A stretch of 44,154 bases of DNA from the NCBI GenBank assembly GCA_964628905.1, contig CAZVNS010000015.1, positions 1 through 44,154 of the forward strand, given 5' to 3'. This document shows positions 25,277-32,551 of this stretch, in pieces. The position numbers were made by a program, and so were the translations under genes. The notes under the pieces were generated by a model, which was given only the letters and a program-made list of their open reading frames with translations, did no database searches and had not been told where the DNA came from. Origin of the DNA: JAJPXC01 sp964628905. Lineage in GTDB: Bacteria > Bacteroidota > Bacteroidia > Bacteroidales > Muribaculaceae. The stretch's first letter is position 1; each line of letters starts with the position of its first letter.

Positions 25277-25881
25277 TCGCCACGCAACCCGTCGACATCC
25301 ATACCCACCGGCTCGACGCCGACCCGCCGGCCATCATCTCCGTAGAGCCGGGAGCCACACTCATGCCCGGCAGGCGATACTCCATGGGCATCCATCCCTG
25401 GCACACCGACTCGCTCCCCCCTGACTGGAAGCAGCGGCTCGACCGGGCCGCGCGCCAGCCTGGCGTAGTGGCCATCGGCGAGGCGGGGCTCGACCGCCTT
25501 CGCGGTGCCGACCTCGACACGCAGCTGCGAGTGCTGGAGCGGCACGTCGCCCTGAGCGAGGAGCTGCAACTCCCCCTCATCCTCCATGTGGTAAAAGCAT
25601 TTAACGAAATCATCGCCTTGAGGCGCCGCCTGCGTCCGCAGCAGCGATGGATCATCCACGGCTTCCGCGGCAAACCACAGCTCGCCCGCCAGCTGCTCGA
25701 CCACGGCTTCGACATCTCCTTGGGTGAGCACTTCAACCCCGACACCGCCGCCATCATCCCCTCCGACCGCCTCCACTTCGAGACCGACACCTCCCCCCTG
25801 CCCATCGCCACCATCGCCACCCGCGTCGCCACCGCCCGCCCTCCACTCGGCGGCCGATCCGCCGAGTGGGGGAGGAGTTAG
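25273..25881 (+). CDS. TatD family metal-dependent hydrolase (start unclear)
   Basis: About 200 residues of a TatD-type TIM-barrel hydrolase/nuclease. Metal ligands are visible as DIHTH near the N-terminus, GEAGLD, LILHVVKA, IHGFRG and FETD near the C-terminus. It is shorter than E. coli TatD (260), as are many Bacteroidota members. No ATG, GTG or TTG lies at the expected place: the frame upstream of DIHTH reads ATA-ATC-GCC overlapping the upp TAA, and the nearest canonical codon is a TTG at 25180 deep inside upp. Start by re-initiation on ATA/ATC, or an unseen sequence error, are the options. A hairpin lies in the last codons. Confidence 0.72.
   Translation: MIATQPVDIHTHRLDADPPAIISVEPGATLMPGRRYSMGIHPWHTDSLPPDWKQRLDRAARQPGVVAIGEAGLDRLRGADLDTQLRVLERHVALSEELQLPLILHVVKAFNEIIALRRRLRPQQRWIIHGFRGKPQLARQLLDHGFDISLGEHFNPDTAAIIPSDRLHFETDTSPLPIATIATRVATARPPLGGRSAEWGRS
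25843..25869. terminator. Perfect 11-bp hairpin between convergent genes
   Basis: CCACTCGGCGG-CCGAT-CCGCCGAGTGG lies within the last codons of the TatD-like gene and 9 bases beyond the yidD stop. No U-tract follows on either strand. It shares its CTCGGCGG-N5-CCGCCGAG core with 37567-37587. Confidence 0.4.
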
Positions 25882-26108
25882 GGGACGGGGTCGTAGCCGG
25901 AGCCGCCCCAGGGATGGCAGCGGGCTATGCGTCGCAGGGCGAGCCAGAGGCCGCGTAGCGGGCCGTGGCGCCGCAGGGCTTCGATGGCGTACTGGCTGCA
26001 GGTGGGGGTGTAGCGGCACGACGATGGGAGCATCGGGGAGATGCAAAGCTGGTAAAAGCGTATTGGGAGTATCAGCACGCGGCTGACCAGGCGGCTCACT
26101 GCTGACAT
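25878..26108 (-). CDS. yidD: Membrane protein insertion efficiency factor
   Basis: 76-residue YidD, a small inner-membrane-associated protein that assists YidC-mediated insertion. Signature: an amphipathic N-terminal helix (SRLVSRVLILPIRFYQLCISP), the Cys motif CRYTPTCSQYAIEAL, then RRIARCHPWGGSGYDPVP. The start at 26108 is preferred over 26150 because the upstream residues are read-through of rnpA. It overlaps the rnpA stop by 13 bases, the usual rnpA-yidD order. Confidence 0.9.
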   Translation of the reverse strand: MSAVSRLVSRVLILPIRFYQLCISPMLPSSCRYTPTCSQYAIEALRRHGPLRGLWLALRRIARCHPWGGSGYDPVP

Positions 26109-26497
26109 GTGCCTGGGTCGATTGAGGTGGCTATCTTGTCGAGCAGGCACACCACGCTGCGGGCTATGCGCTGGTAGTCGACATCGGTGTCGGCGATGTA
26201 CATCAGCGCAAGGTCGATGCTACGACCTTGGAGCTGGGGGTAGTCGCGGAAGTTGAGCCGGAATGCCTCGCGGACGCGACGGCGCAGCCTCACGCGGTCG
26301 ACGGCGTGGCGTATGCGCCGCTTGGGCACGGAAATCATCATCTTGATGTCGGTGGAGCCGTCGCAGCGTGCCGAGCCTATGCGCCACACTCCGCGCACGG
26401 GGTAGCTGAGAGCGGCCTGCGCTCCGTCGCTGCCGCGGAACAGCATCTCGATTGCTGTCGCAGAGCAGAGCTTGTATCGCTTGCCGAGGGTTAGCAC
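26096..26497 (-). CDS. rnpA: Ribonuclease P protein component
   Basis: 133-residue protein subunit of RNase P, which assists the catalytic RNA in removing tRNA 5' leaders. It has the RNR signature (AVDRVRLRRRVREAFR), preceded by SVPKRRI, and the N-terminal FGKRYKL-like start (TLGKRYKL) with the aromatic patch. It is packed between hemD (next base) and yidD (overlap). It is not beside rpmH/dnaA here, a common arrangement in Bacteroidota. Confidence 0.92.
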   Translation of the reverse strand: MLTLGKRYKLCSATAIEMLFRGSDGAQAALSYPVRGVWRIGSARCDGSTDIKMMISVPKRRIRHAVDRVRLRRRVREAFRLNFRDYPQLQGRSIDLALMYIADTDVDYQRIARSVVCLLDKIATSIDPGTCQQ

Positions 26498-27238
26498 TTA
26501 CTTGTTGTCGGCGAGGAATTGCTCGAGGGCGGCGGTCATCGAGGGGGCGGTGGGCGATGGGGCCCCGACGTCGAGTCGCAGCCCGGCGTCGCGCACGGCC
26601 TGGGCGGTTGAGGCGCCGAAGGTGCCGATGGCTATGTCGGCCTGCTCGAAGTTGGGGAAGTTTTTCTTCAGTGACGCGATACCTGAGGGGCTGAAGAAGA
26701 TGAGCATGTCGTAGTCAAACTTCTCGTCGGGTCCGAAGTCGTTGCTGACGGTGCGGTACATCACGGCCTTGGTGTAGTTGATGCCGGCCTGGTCGAGCAC
26801 TGAGGTGTCGTCCTTGTGCACATCGCTCACGGCGTAGAGGTAGCGGTCCTTGTCGTGCTTCTTGAAGTATGGGAGCAGGTCGTCGAGCTTGCCTGTGGAG
26901 CCGTGGAATATCTTGCGCTTGCGGTAGACGATGTATTTCTGCAGATAGAGGGCTATTGACTCGGTGGTGCAGAAATATTTCATGGTGTCGGGGATGGTGA
27001 TGCGCATCTCCTGACAGAGGCGGAAGAAGTGGTCGACGGCTGTGCGTGCGGTGAATATTACGGCGGTAAAATCTGAAATATTAATCTTTGACTGCCGGAA
27101 TTCTTTGGAAGATAGCCCCTCTACCTTGATAAAAGGTCGAAACACAATCTCTACATCGTATTTTTCTGCGATCTCGTAATAGGGTGATTTTTCGGATGAA
27201 GGTTTCGGCTGGGAAACTAATATTTTCTTTACTTTCAC
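26498..27238 (-). CDS. hemD: Uroporphyrinogen-III synthase
   Basis: 246-residue HemD that cyclises hydroxymethylbilane to uroporphyrinogen III in tetrapyrrole synthesis. Two alternating alpha/beta lobes are visible, with an N-terminal KKILVSQPKP strand, FTAVIFTARTAVDHFF, and the second lobe FFSPSGIASLKK followed by GTFGASTAQAVRDAG, where the SPSG and TAQA segments line the active cleft. Sequence conservation in HemD is low; length, the motif order and the standard Bacteroidota hemD-DUF4271 neighbourhood support the call. Its stop abuts the rnpA start. Confidence 0.88.
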   Translation of the reverse strand: MKVKKILVSQPKPSSEKSPYYEIAEKYDVEIVFRPFIKVEGLSSKEFRQSKINISDFTAVIFTARTAVDHFFRLCQEMRITIPDTMKYFCTTESIALYLQKYIVYRKRKIFHGSTGKLDDLLPYFKKHDKDRYLYAVSDVHKDDTSVLDQAGINYTKAVMYRTVSNDFGPDEKFDYDMLIFFSPSGIASLKKNFPNFEQADIAIGTFGASTAQAVRDAGLRLDVGAPSPTAPSMTAALEQFLADNK

Positions 27239-27271
27239 TGCGTGTGCGTTTATGTTGATTGTGGTAAAGGG

Positions 27272-28189
27272 TTAGTGGAAGTGGCGGCTCAACTCTATCG
27301 AGCCAAGGACGCACACGACCACAGGTATGATTTCCAGAGCACAAAGGTACAAAATAAAATAAAGCAATGAGCCAAAATTCTCGTAAAAAATCCTAAATCC
27401 CTTTATTATAAATACAATACGCGCAAGCAGATATAGCCCGAAAGCCACCCACAGCACGGGTGTGAGCCACATGGGGTAGAATAGCGTGATCAGCGCCGGC
27501 ACGAGCAGTGTGATGCCCAGGAAGGCTTGCGAGGCGTTGTAGCCCTTGACCCATTGCAGGGCTCCGATGTGGTCGGTGAACACATACCCCACCACGCGGT
27601 AGCTGACGAGCTGAAACAGGAAGAATATCATCGCCACTGCCACCATCGCCGCCACCGGCAGAAATTGCGTGCCGCCCCGGAGGAAGCCCTGCTGCGTGAG
27701 CCATGTGTAGCCGATCAGCCCCTCGCACACCCACAGCTCAAACAGGAGCACTATGAGCACGCGGGTCTCGTTGGTCGTGGTGTCGTCGAACACGTTGTTG
27801 CGCCTACGCACCGACACCAGTTCCTGCCCCAGCACCTTGAACAGGCGGTAGCAGTGCTTGAAGTTGAACGCCACGAGCAGCAGCGTGGCCGTCAGCAGCA
27901 GCAACACTCCTGAGTCGGTGGCGATGGTTTGGGTGCGGGGCGTCGGCTCGATGCCCTGGGTGTAGCTGACGCGGGCGGTGGTATAGAGAGCACTCTCGGC
28001 GGCAGTCATCGGGGCCTGCTCGGCACGCAGCATCTCCCACGGCGCGGTGGGTGCCGGGGGCTGGGCTTCGGTGTCGGCGGTGGGCGCGACCACAGCTACG
28101 GCTTGCGGCTGCGGTGCTGACTCCGGCACGGACTCCGGCACGGGGGCCGGGGTGAGGGTATCGATGACTGTATTGAGGGTGTCGGGCAT
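27272..28189 (-). CDS. DUF4271 domain membrane protein
   Basis: 305-residue membrane protein of the DUF4271 family, regularly found next to hemD in Bacteroidota and of unknown function. Residues 1-60 are Pro/Ala/Glu-rich and low-complexity, partly from a short DNA repeat (PESVPES). From about 90 on there are six or so transmembrane helices. It begins 3 bases after the LOG-family stop and precedes hemD by 33 bases. A role in haem or envelope biology is only suggested by the neighbourhood. Confidence 0.8.
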   Translation of the reverse strand: MPDTLNTVIDTLTPAPVPESVPESAPQPQAVAVVAPTADTEAQPPAPTAPWEMLRAEQAPMTAAESALYTTARVSYTQGIEPTPRTQTIATDSGVLLLLTATLLLVAFNFKHCYRLFKVLGQELVSVRRRNNVFDDTTTNETRVLIVLLFELWVCEGLIGYTWLTQQGFLRGGTQFLPVAAMVAVAMIFFLFQLVSYRVVGYVFTDHIGALQWVKGYNASQAFLGITLLVPALITLFYPMWLTPVLWVAFGLYLLARIVFIIKGFRIFYENFGSLLYFILYLCALEIIPVVVCVLGSIELSRHFH

Positions 28190-28192
28190 TGT

Positions 28193-28780
28193 TTAGAATT
28201 TGGGTGACAGGGTGAAGGGTGTCGGGGGTGCGAGTGCCTGCTCTACGGCCTGTTCGGCTGATGTAGCCACGGTGAATAGGGCTGTGGCGTGGTCGCGGTT
28301 GATGATATGGCTTGTCACGGCGTGGTCAAACATCTCAAGCAGTTTGTCGTAGTATCCGTCGACGCTGAGTATCACTATGTTGCCGTGATATAGCCCCAAC
28401 TGTCGCCAAGTGATGATCTCGAGCAGCTCCTCGAGTGTGCCGAAGCCGCCGGGGAGGGCTATCACGCCTTGGGCCAGTGCGGCCATCATCTCCTTGCGGC
28501 GGTGCATGTCGTCGACCACTTCGAGGCGTGTCAGCCCTGAGTGGTGCCAGCCGCGCTCCACCATGAAGCGGGGTATCACGCCGATGGTGGTGCCTCCGGC
28601 GGCGATCGCGCCATCGTTGACGGCTCCCATCAGCCCCATGTTGCCGGCTCCGGTCACAACGGGGTGGCCTGAGCGGGCTATCAGCTCGCCCAGACGGCGT
28701 GCGGTGGCCACCAGGCGCTCGTCGGCGTGGGTGCTCGACGCACAGTACACGGTGATACTGTCAGGCTTACTCTGTGACAT
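28193..28780 (-). CDS. LOG family protein (TIGR00730 type)
   Basis: 195-residue Rossmann-fold protein of the LOG/YgdH family. The signature PGGFGTLEE is present, with GAGNMGLMGAVNDGA and R109-like DMHRRKEMM upstream. Members that have been assayed hydrolyse nucleoside 5'-monophosphates to base plus ribose-5-phosphate (cytokinin-activating LOG) or cleave other nucleotides. ATG 28780 is preferred to the GTG at 28795, since it gives the usual N-terminus. It overlaps the amylase stop by 14 bases. Confidence 0.88.
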   Translation of the reverse strand: MSQSKPDSITVYCASSTHADERLVATARRLGELIARSGHPVVTGAGNMGLMGAVNDGAIAAGGTTIGVIPRFMVERGWHHSGLTRLEVVDDMHRRKEMMAALAQGVIALPGGFGTLEELLEIITWRQLGLYHGNIVILSVDGYYDKLLEMFDHAVTSHIINRDHATALFTVATSAEQAVEQALAPPTPFTLSPKF

Positions 28781-30167
28781 AGATACGCCACTCACCGTTC
28801 TGAAGGCTGGTTGGGAGAGTCTCTTCCTTGTCAGTGAAATAGTTGATCATTCCCTCGACCGAAGGGATGGCGTCGGTGTACTCAACGGCGTCGACCGATG
28901 GGCCTGCTCCAAGGTTTACCATCACCAGCACGGTGTCGTCGCCCACGGTGCGGGAGAATACGTAGATATCGTCGTTGGTGGTGGGGAAGCGGAGCATGTC
29001 GCCACCCTGTCTGCCGGCATTAAGCGCGGGATGGTTGCGCTTGAGGGCGTTGAGTTTCTGATAGAAGTTGAAGTAGCCGTTGCGAGGCTCCCACCGGGGA
29101 GGTGTGTCCTTGACGAAGAACTCGAATGCACGATCCATGCCGGTCTCCTGGCCGGTGTAGATCAGAGGCATGCCGGGGAGGGTGTAGCTGAGCACGGCGA
29201 ATGCGTCGGCGAGGTTGCCAAGGCGGTCAAACTCAGTGCCTTCCCACGAGTTGAGGTCATGGTTGGTGATCATGTTCATCAGGTAGGTATCGGCGGGATA
29301 TGCCTTGGCCTGGTCGGCGAGGAGCGAGTCGATGGCGAGGGCTGTTGTGGCAGGGAATTTGCGCACATGCCCCTCGGCGTCGGCGTAAGAGTATTCTCCT
29401 GATGTGGCGGCGATGGCGCTGAACAGGTCCTTCATTGGCCAGTTGTAGCCCATATCGAAGGCATTGACTTGCAGCTTGGGTTCGCTGGCTTCGGCGAGCA
29501 TGAACAGCTCGGGTTTGACGGCCTGGAGCTGGGGGCGAGCCTCATCCCAGAAGTCGACGGGCACCTCAGCTGCTACGTCGCAGCGGAAGCCGTCGACTCC
29601 CACCTCGGTGAGCCAGAACTTCAGGGCGTCGATCATGCCGGCACGCATCGCGGGGTTGGAGTAGTCAAATTTGAATACGTCGGTCCAGTCGTAAGGGCCG
29701 TACATCTTGCCGTCCTTATCCCTGGCGTACCAGTCGGGGTGCTCGGTGACCCAGGGATTGTCGCAACCGGAGTGGTTGGGCACCCAGTCGAGTATCACTT
29801 TCATGCCGAGCTTGTGGGCCTGGTTTACGACGTCCTTAAACTGGTCGATGGTGCCGTATTCGGGGTTGAATGCCTTGTAATCCTTGACGGCGTAGTAGCT
29901 GCCAAGCTCACCCTTGCGATTAAGCTCAGATATTGGGTGAATGGGCATAAACCACAGTATATCAACGCCCAAATCCTTCAGGCGTGGAAGCTGTTTGGCG
30001 AAGTCGGTCACCTTGCCCGAGTCGGTATACTGGCGCATGTTGACCTCGTAGATCACCGCGTTGCGGCTCCACTCGGGATGCTTGACTGTAGTGGGATTGG
30101 CAGCGTGGGCGCCAAAGAGCGATGTTACCATCGATGCTATCGCCGAAAAGATTGCTATACGCTTCAT
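28767..30167 (-). CDS. Secreted alpha-amylase family protein (GH13)
   Basis: 466-residue glycoside hydrolase family 13 enzyme with signal peptide 1-22 (ends GAHA), so exported to periplasm or beyond. Conserved regions: DWVPNH (127-132), GFRCD with nucleophile Asp197, acid/base Glu226 (LFMLAE) and NHD (302-304). The early strand reads VIYEVNMRQYT and a short C-terminal beta domain begins near 390. It probably cleaves alpha-1,4-glucans. No SusC/SusD genes lie nearby, so it is not in a starch-utilisation locus. It is the first gene of a tight run to yidD, unusual company for an amylase. Confidence 0.92.
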   Translation of the reverse strand: MKRIAIFSAIASMVTSLFGAHAANPTTVKHPEWSRNAVIYEVNMRQYTDSGKVTDFAKQLPRLKDLGVDILWFMPIHPISELNRKGELGSYYAVKDYKAFNPEYGTIDQFKDVVNQAHKLGMKVILDWVPNHSGCDNPWVTEHPDWYARDKDGKMYGPYDWTDVFKFDYSNPAMRAGMIDALKFWLTEVGVDGFRCDVAAEVPVDFWDEARPQLQAVKPELFMLAEASEPKLQVNAFDMGYNWPMKDLFSAIAATSGEYSYADAEGHVRKFPATTALAIDSLLADQAKAYPADTYLMNMITNHDLNSWEGTEFDRLGNLADAFAVLSYTLPGMPLIYTGQETGMDRAFEFFVKDTPPRWEPRNGYFNFYQKLNALKRNHPALNAGRQGGDMLRFPTTNDDIYVFSRTVGDDTVLVMVNLGAGPSVDAVEYTDAIPSVEGMINYFTDKEETLPTSLQNGEWRIYVTE

Positions 30168-30194
30168 AGGGGGTATGGTGTTTGGGGGTTGTTA

Positions 30195-30220
30195 AGTTTT
30201 TAAGTTTTTAAGTTTTTGAG
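30195..30220. repeat. Tandem AAGTTTTT units
   Basis: Three consecutive copies of AAGTTTTT (last one followed by GAG) in the leader of the amylase gene. Low-complexity; similar AGTTTTT units occur after argS near 13725. Confidence 0.55.
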
Positions 30221-30251
30221 TGGTCAAAGATTTGAACGTTTTTAACGGTCA

Positions 30252-30259
30252 CAAAGTTA
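30252..30259 (-). promoter_or_regulatory. -7 box (TAACTTTG) for amylase operon
   Basis: A full TAnnTTTG match on the minus strand, 84 bases before the amylase ATG. Upstream at the -33 distance there is only ATTT. It is nose-to-nose with the divergent promoter at 30266-30299. Confidence 0.45.
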
Positions 30260-30265
30260 CCATTT

Positions 30266-30299
30266 TTTGCGGTAAAATAAATCATTACTTATATCTTTG
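30266..30299 (+). promoter_or_regulatory. Promoter of the broken small membrane-protein gene
   Basis: TTTG (30266-30269), 22 bases, TATCTTTG (30292-30299, full match), about 40 bases before the ATG at 30340. Spacing is slightly long. Confidence 0.5.
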
Positions 30300-30339
30300 C
30301 GCATACCAATCATTATAAGCACACAATTACTATTATACC

Positions 30340-30646
30340 ATGGGGATTTTTTGATAGACTGAACGACGAAATCAACGAAATTCTCGGTCAGATGGCCCAA
30401 TCGGCGCCACCCGCCCCGCCGCAACCCAAGGCATGACCCCGATGCCCGGCTCAGTACCCGGTATGCCCCCGTGCGAGCCTCAACGCTCGCCTGGTGGCCG
30501 TGCTCACCTTAGGTGTGCTCATCGTGATCAACCTGGTGTTCTGCTTCCTGAGCTCCTACTCCATCGCCGCCTACCTCATCACCAACGGGGTGATACTGCT
30601 GTTAGGCGCGCTTATCTACCGCAACATCTTCAACTCACGGGTGTAA
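30340..30646 (+). pseudogene. Small Pro-rich membrane protein, frameshifted
   Basis: ATG 30340 reads MGIF then stops at TGA in a T6 run. With one T less it continues DRLNDEINEILGQMAQSAPPAPPQPKA and stops at 30434-30436. The +1 frame then gives MTPMPGSVPGMPP, a natural continuation of the Pro-rich linker. After a C5 run the first frame resumes with LNARLVAVLTLGV and two transmembrane helices ending IYRNIFNSRV and TAA 30644. So a protein of about 100 residues (helical head, Pro-rich linker, two helices) is broken by about three indels, each near a homopolymer. It still has a good promoter. True decay and sequencing error are both possible. No family is recognised. Confidence 0.6.
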
Positions 30647-30687
30647 GCGCCTGTGTGTAAGTGCCTGTGTGAGAGCGAAAGCTCGAA

Positions 30688-30735
30688 ATAAAAAAGATCG
30701 CCGCGACCCCGAAGGGCTGCGGCGATTATCTTTTA
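30688..30735. terminator. Bidirectional terminator
   Basis: ATCGCCGC...GCGGCGAT stem (8 bp) with an inner CCC/GGG stem and CGAA loop. It is preceded by A-rich sequence (T6 on the minus strand) and followed by TATCTTTT. It serves the small membrane-protein gene on plus and the peptidase on minus. Confidence 0.75.
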
Positions 30736-30755
30736 GATCTCCTGCTCTCTCACTC

Positions 30756-31730
30756 TTAGCGGAGGCGGAGGGTCTGGCCCACTTTGAGCTTGGAGGTGGT
30801 CTTCAGTCCGTTGAGCTTGCAGAGCTGACGTACCGACACACCGTTGTGCGAGGCGATGCGGCTCAGCGAGTCTCCCTTCTTTACCTTGTAGGTCTTGGAT
30901 CCCTTTGATGATGAGGCGGGGGTGTTCTTCTTGTTTTTAGCCTGCTCCTGGAGGAAGCGCTGCTGGTGGGCCTGATTGGCCTTGGGGTCGAAGTTGCGAG
31001 CCTCGGTGTAGGTGCTCTTGTTGAACACATATTCGTCGGTGTGCACCGTCTGATTAGCGAAGTCGAATATCGCCGCGGGGTTGATTGCATAGCCCATGAA
31101 GCGGGTTTCGAAGTGGAGGTGCGAGCCGAATGAGCGTCCGGTGTTGCCGGCTAATGCTATGGGCTGCCCGGCCTTGACGGTCTCGTCAGGCTTAACGAGG
31201 AATTTCGAGAGGTGACCGTAGACGGTCTCCAGATCGTTGGGGTGGCGTATCACCAGATAGTAGCCGTAGCCCTTGCGCTCAAACTTGGCCAGGCGTACTT
31301 TGCCGTCGAAGGCTGCGTAGATAGTGTCGCCGGTGGCCGCTTTGAGGTCGATGCCTTTGTGAATGCGCTTGAAGCGGGGTCGGTAGCCGTAGGGCGAAGT
31401 CACATAGCCGGGGCAAGGCATGGCGTAGTTGCTGACGTTGATGGTTCGGGTCTGTGGCACGGTGGCGTTCTTGTAGGGGTTGACGCTCTGCGAGTCCCAG
31501 CCCTCGGTGTAGAGGTCGAGCTCCGGCTCCTCCTCTTCAGCGAATAGCTGCTCAAGGTATTCGCTGGTGCCGTCGGTAGTGATTTGGCTGCCGATGTTGA
31601 TCTGGCCGGCTATCAGGTCGCTGTGGTGCTGGTTGTGTTCGGAAGGTAATCGGTATTCTTGCGCAAGCATGGTGCCTGATGTCAGGGCCATCAGGGTCAG
31701 GATGATTGCTTTTAGTTCTTTAATGAGCAT
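30756..31730 (-). CDS. M23 family metallopeptidase with LysM domain
   Basis: 324-residue exported peptidoglycan hydrolase or LytM-type factor. Signal peptide 1-23 (ends MLA before QEY). The LytM/M23 domain (about 105-225) has zinc ligands HKGID (His124, Asp128) and HLHFE (His204, His206), so it is likely catalytically active. The C-terminal LysM repeat (about 279-324, KVKKGDSLSRIA to VGQTLRLR) binds peptidoglycan; a Lys/Ser-rich linker joins them. The start at 31730 is chosen for the signal peptide. It follows ndk by 61 bases. Confidence 0.93.
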   Translation of the reverse strand: MLIKELKAIILTLMALTSGTMLAQEYRLPSEHNQHHSDLIAGQINIGSQITTDGTSEYLEQLFAEEEEPELDLYTEGWDSQSVNPYKNATVPQTRTINVSNYAMPCPGYVTSPYGYRPRFKRIHKGIDLKAATGDTIYAAFDGKVRLAKFERKGYGYYLVIRHPNDLETVYGHLSKFLVKPDETVKAGQPIALAGNTGRSFGSHLHFETRFMGYAINPAAIFDFANQTVHTDEYVFNKSTYTEARNFDPKANQAHQQRFLQEQAKNKKNTPASSSKGSKTYKVKKGDSLSRIASHNGVSVRQLCKLNGLKTTSKLKVGQTLRLR

Positions 31731-31791
31731 CAGAGTGGGTCGGGGTGGTTTGAGAGGTTGATTGGTGGAGATAGATGATTGGGGGGAGAGG

Positions 31792-32259
31792 TTAGTCAGT
31801 GATTTCGTCCGACGCATAGATGGCGTCGAGATTGGCGTAGGTGTAGTCGAAGATCTCGCCGTGGCGGAAGAAGCGCCGCAGCTCGATTTCGGCGTTGTCG
31901 GGGGTGTCGGAGGCGTGAACGATGTTCTGCTGTCCGCTCATTGAGAAGTCGCCGCGGATGGTGCCGGGGGCAGCCTTGCGGCCGTTGGTCACGCCGGTCA
32001 TCGAGCGTACTACCTCAACAGCATCAACGCCTGCGAGGCACATCACGATGACGGGTGTAGCCATCATCGACTGCACCAGCGAGGGGAAGAATGGCTTGTC
32101 TACCAGGTGTGAATAGTGCTCGCGGAGTATCTGCTCGTCGAGCTGCATCATCTTCATGCCGGCTATCACGAGGCCTTTTTCTTCGAAGCGGTTGATGATT
32201 TTGCCGCAGAGTCGACGGTCGACTCCTGAGGGCTTTATAATGACTAATGTTTGTTCCAT
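31792..32259 (-). CDS. ndk: Nucleoside diphosphate kinase
   Basis: 155-residue Ndk, which transfers the gamma phosphate between nucleoside triphosphates and diphosphates through a phosphohistidine. Catalytic His115 is in NIVHASD. TLVIIKPSGV at the start and the ATPGTIRGDFS-like APGTIRGDFS (97-106) are typical. Length matches the family (140-155). Its promoter region is shared with the divergent purD. Confidence 0.95.
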   Translation of the reverse strand: MEQTLVIIKPSGVDRRLCGKIINRFEEKGLVIAGMKMMQLDEQILREHYSHLVDKPFFPSLVQSMMATPVIVMCLAGVDAVEVVRSMTGVTNGRKAAPGTIRGDFSMSGQQNIVHASDTPDNAEIELRRFFRHGEIFDYTYANLDAIYASDEITD

Positions 32260-32299
32260 TGCGGGGCTATTTAATGTGAGGTCAAGACAAGTTGACCTT

Positions 32300-32307
32300 C
32301 AAAGGTA
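32300..32307 (-). promoter_or_regulatory. -7 box (TACCTTTG) for ndk
   Basis: A full TAnnTTTG match on the minus strand, 40 bases before the ndk ATG; no TTTG at the -33 distance. Confidence 0.45.
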
Positions 32308-32462
32308 CTTCTTTTCAACGTATTAATGAAGCTGGGGATTGCATATTTAGGTTATTTTAGGATTTAGCCAAATTAGCTAAAACAGCTAAAGTAGCTAATA
32401 AACAGTCATTTAACTTGCGGATAACTACTGCGACGGTTTTATTTTTTAACATTTTGTAATCT
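32308..32462. other. AT-rich divergent spacer with AGCTAA repeats
   Basis: Between ndk and purD. It contains four near copies of TTAGCTAAAA/CAGCTAAAG/TAGCTAATA at about 32356-32402. No ORF or RNA gene is seen. Such repeats could be protein-binding sites or filler. Confidence 0.4.
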
Positions 32463-32494
32463 TTTGCCCTTTTACATAAATAGTTGTAACTTTG
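32463..32494 (+). promoter_or_regulatory. purD promoter (TTTG-N20-TAACTTTG)
   Basis: TTTG at 32463-32466, exactly 20 bases, TAACTTTG at 32487-32494: a full consensus promoter. The leader to ATG 32552 is about 50 bases, and the ATG at 32492 is excluded because it lies in the -7 box. Confidence 0.78.
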
Positions 32495-32551
32495 CGCCCT
32501 GATGGAAGTGGATGCCTCCTCAACTCATCAGATTACTCAATTACACTGACT

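Noticed and set aside
25258..26046. 262-codon minus-strand frame covering the TatD-like gene and yidD
   Set aside because: Pro/Arg/Gly-rich shadow; the TatD metal motifs on the plus strand and YidD motif in the other frame are decisive.
28410..29402. 330-codon plus-strand frame opposite the LOG and amylase genes
   Set aside because: Antisense read-through of two clear genes; no recognisable motif.
29469..30203. 244-codon plus-strand frame opposite the amylase
   Set aside because: Antisense to catalytic regions of the GH13 gene; no start signals.
32340..32402. AGCTAA repeats as a riboswitch or regulatory array
   Set aside because: Too AT-rich and irregular; similar motifs occur near 37410-37440, so probably generic intergenic sequence.
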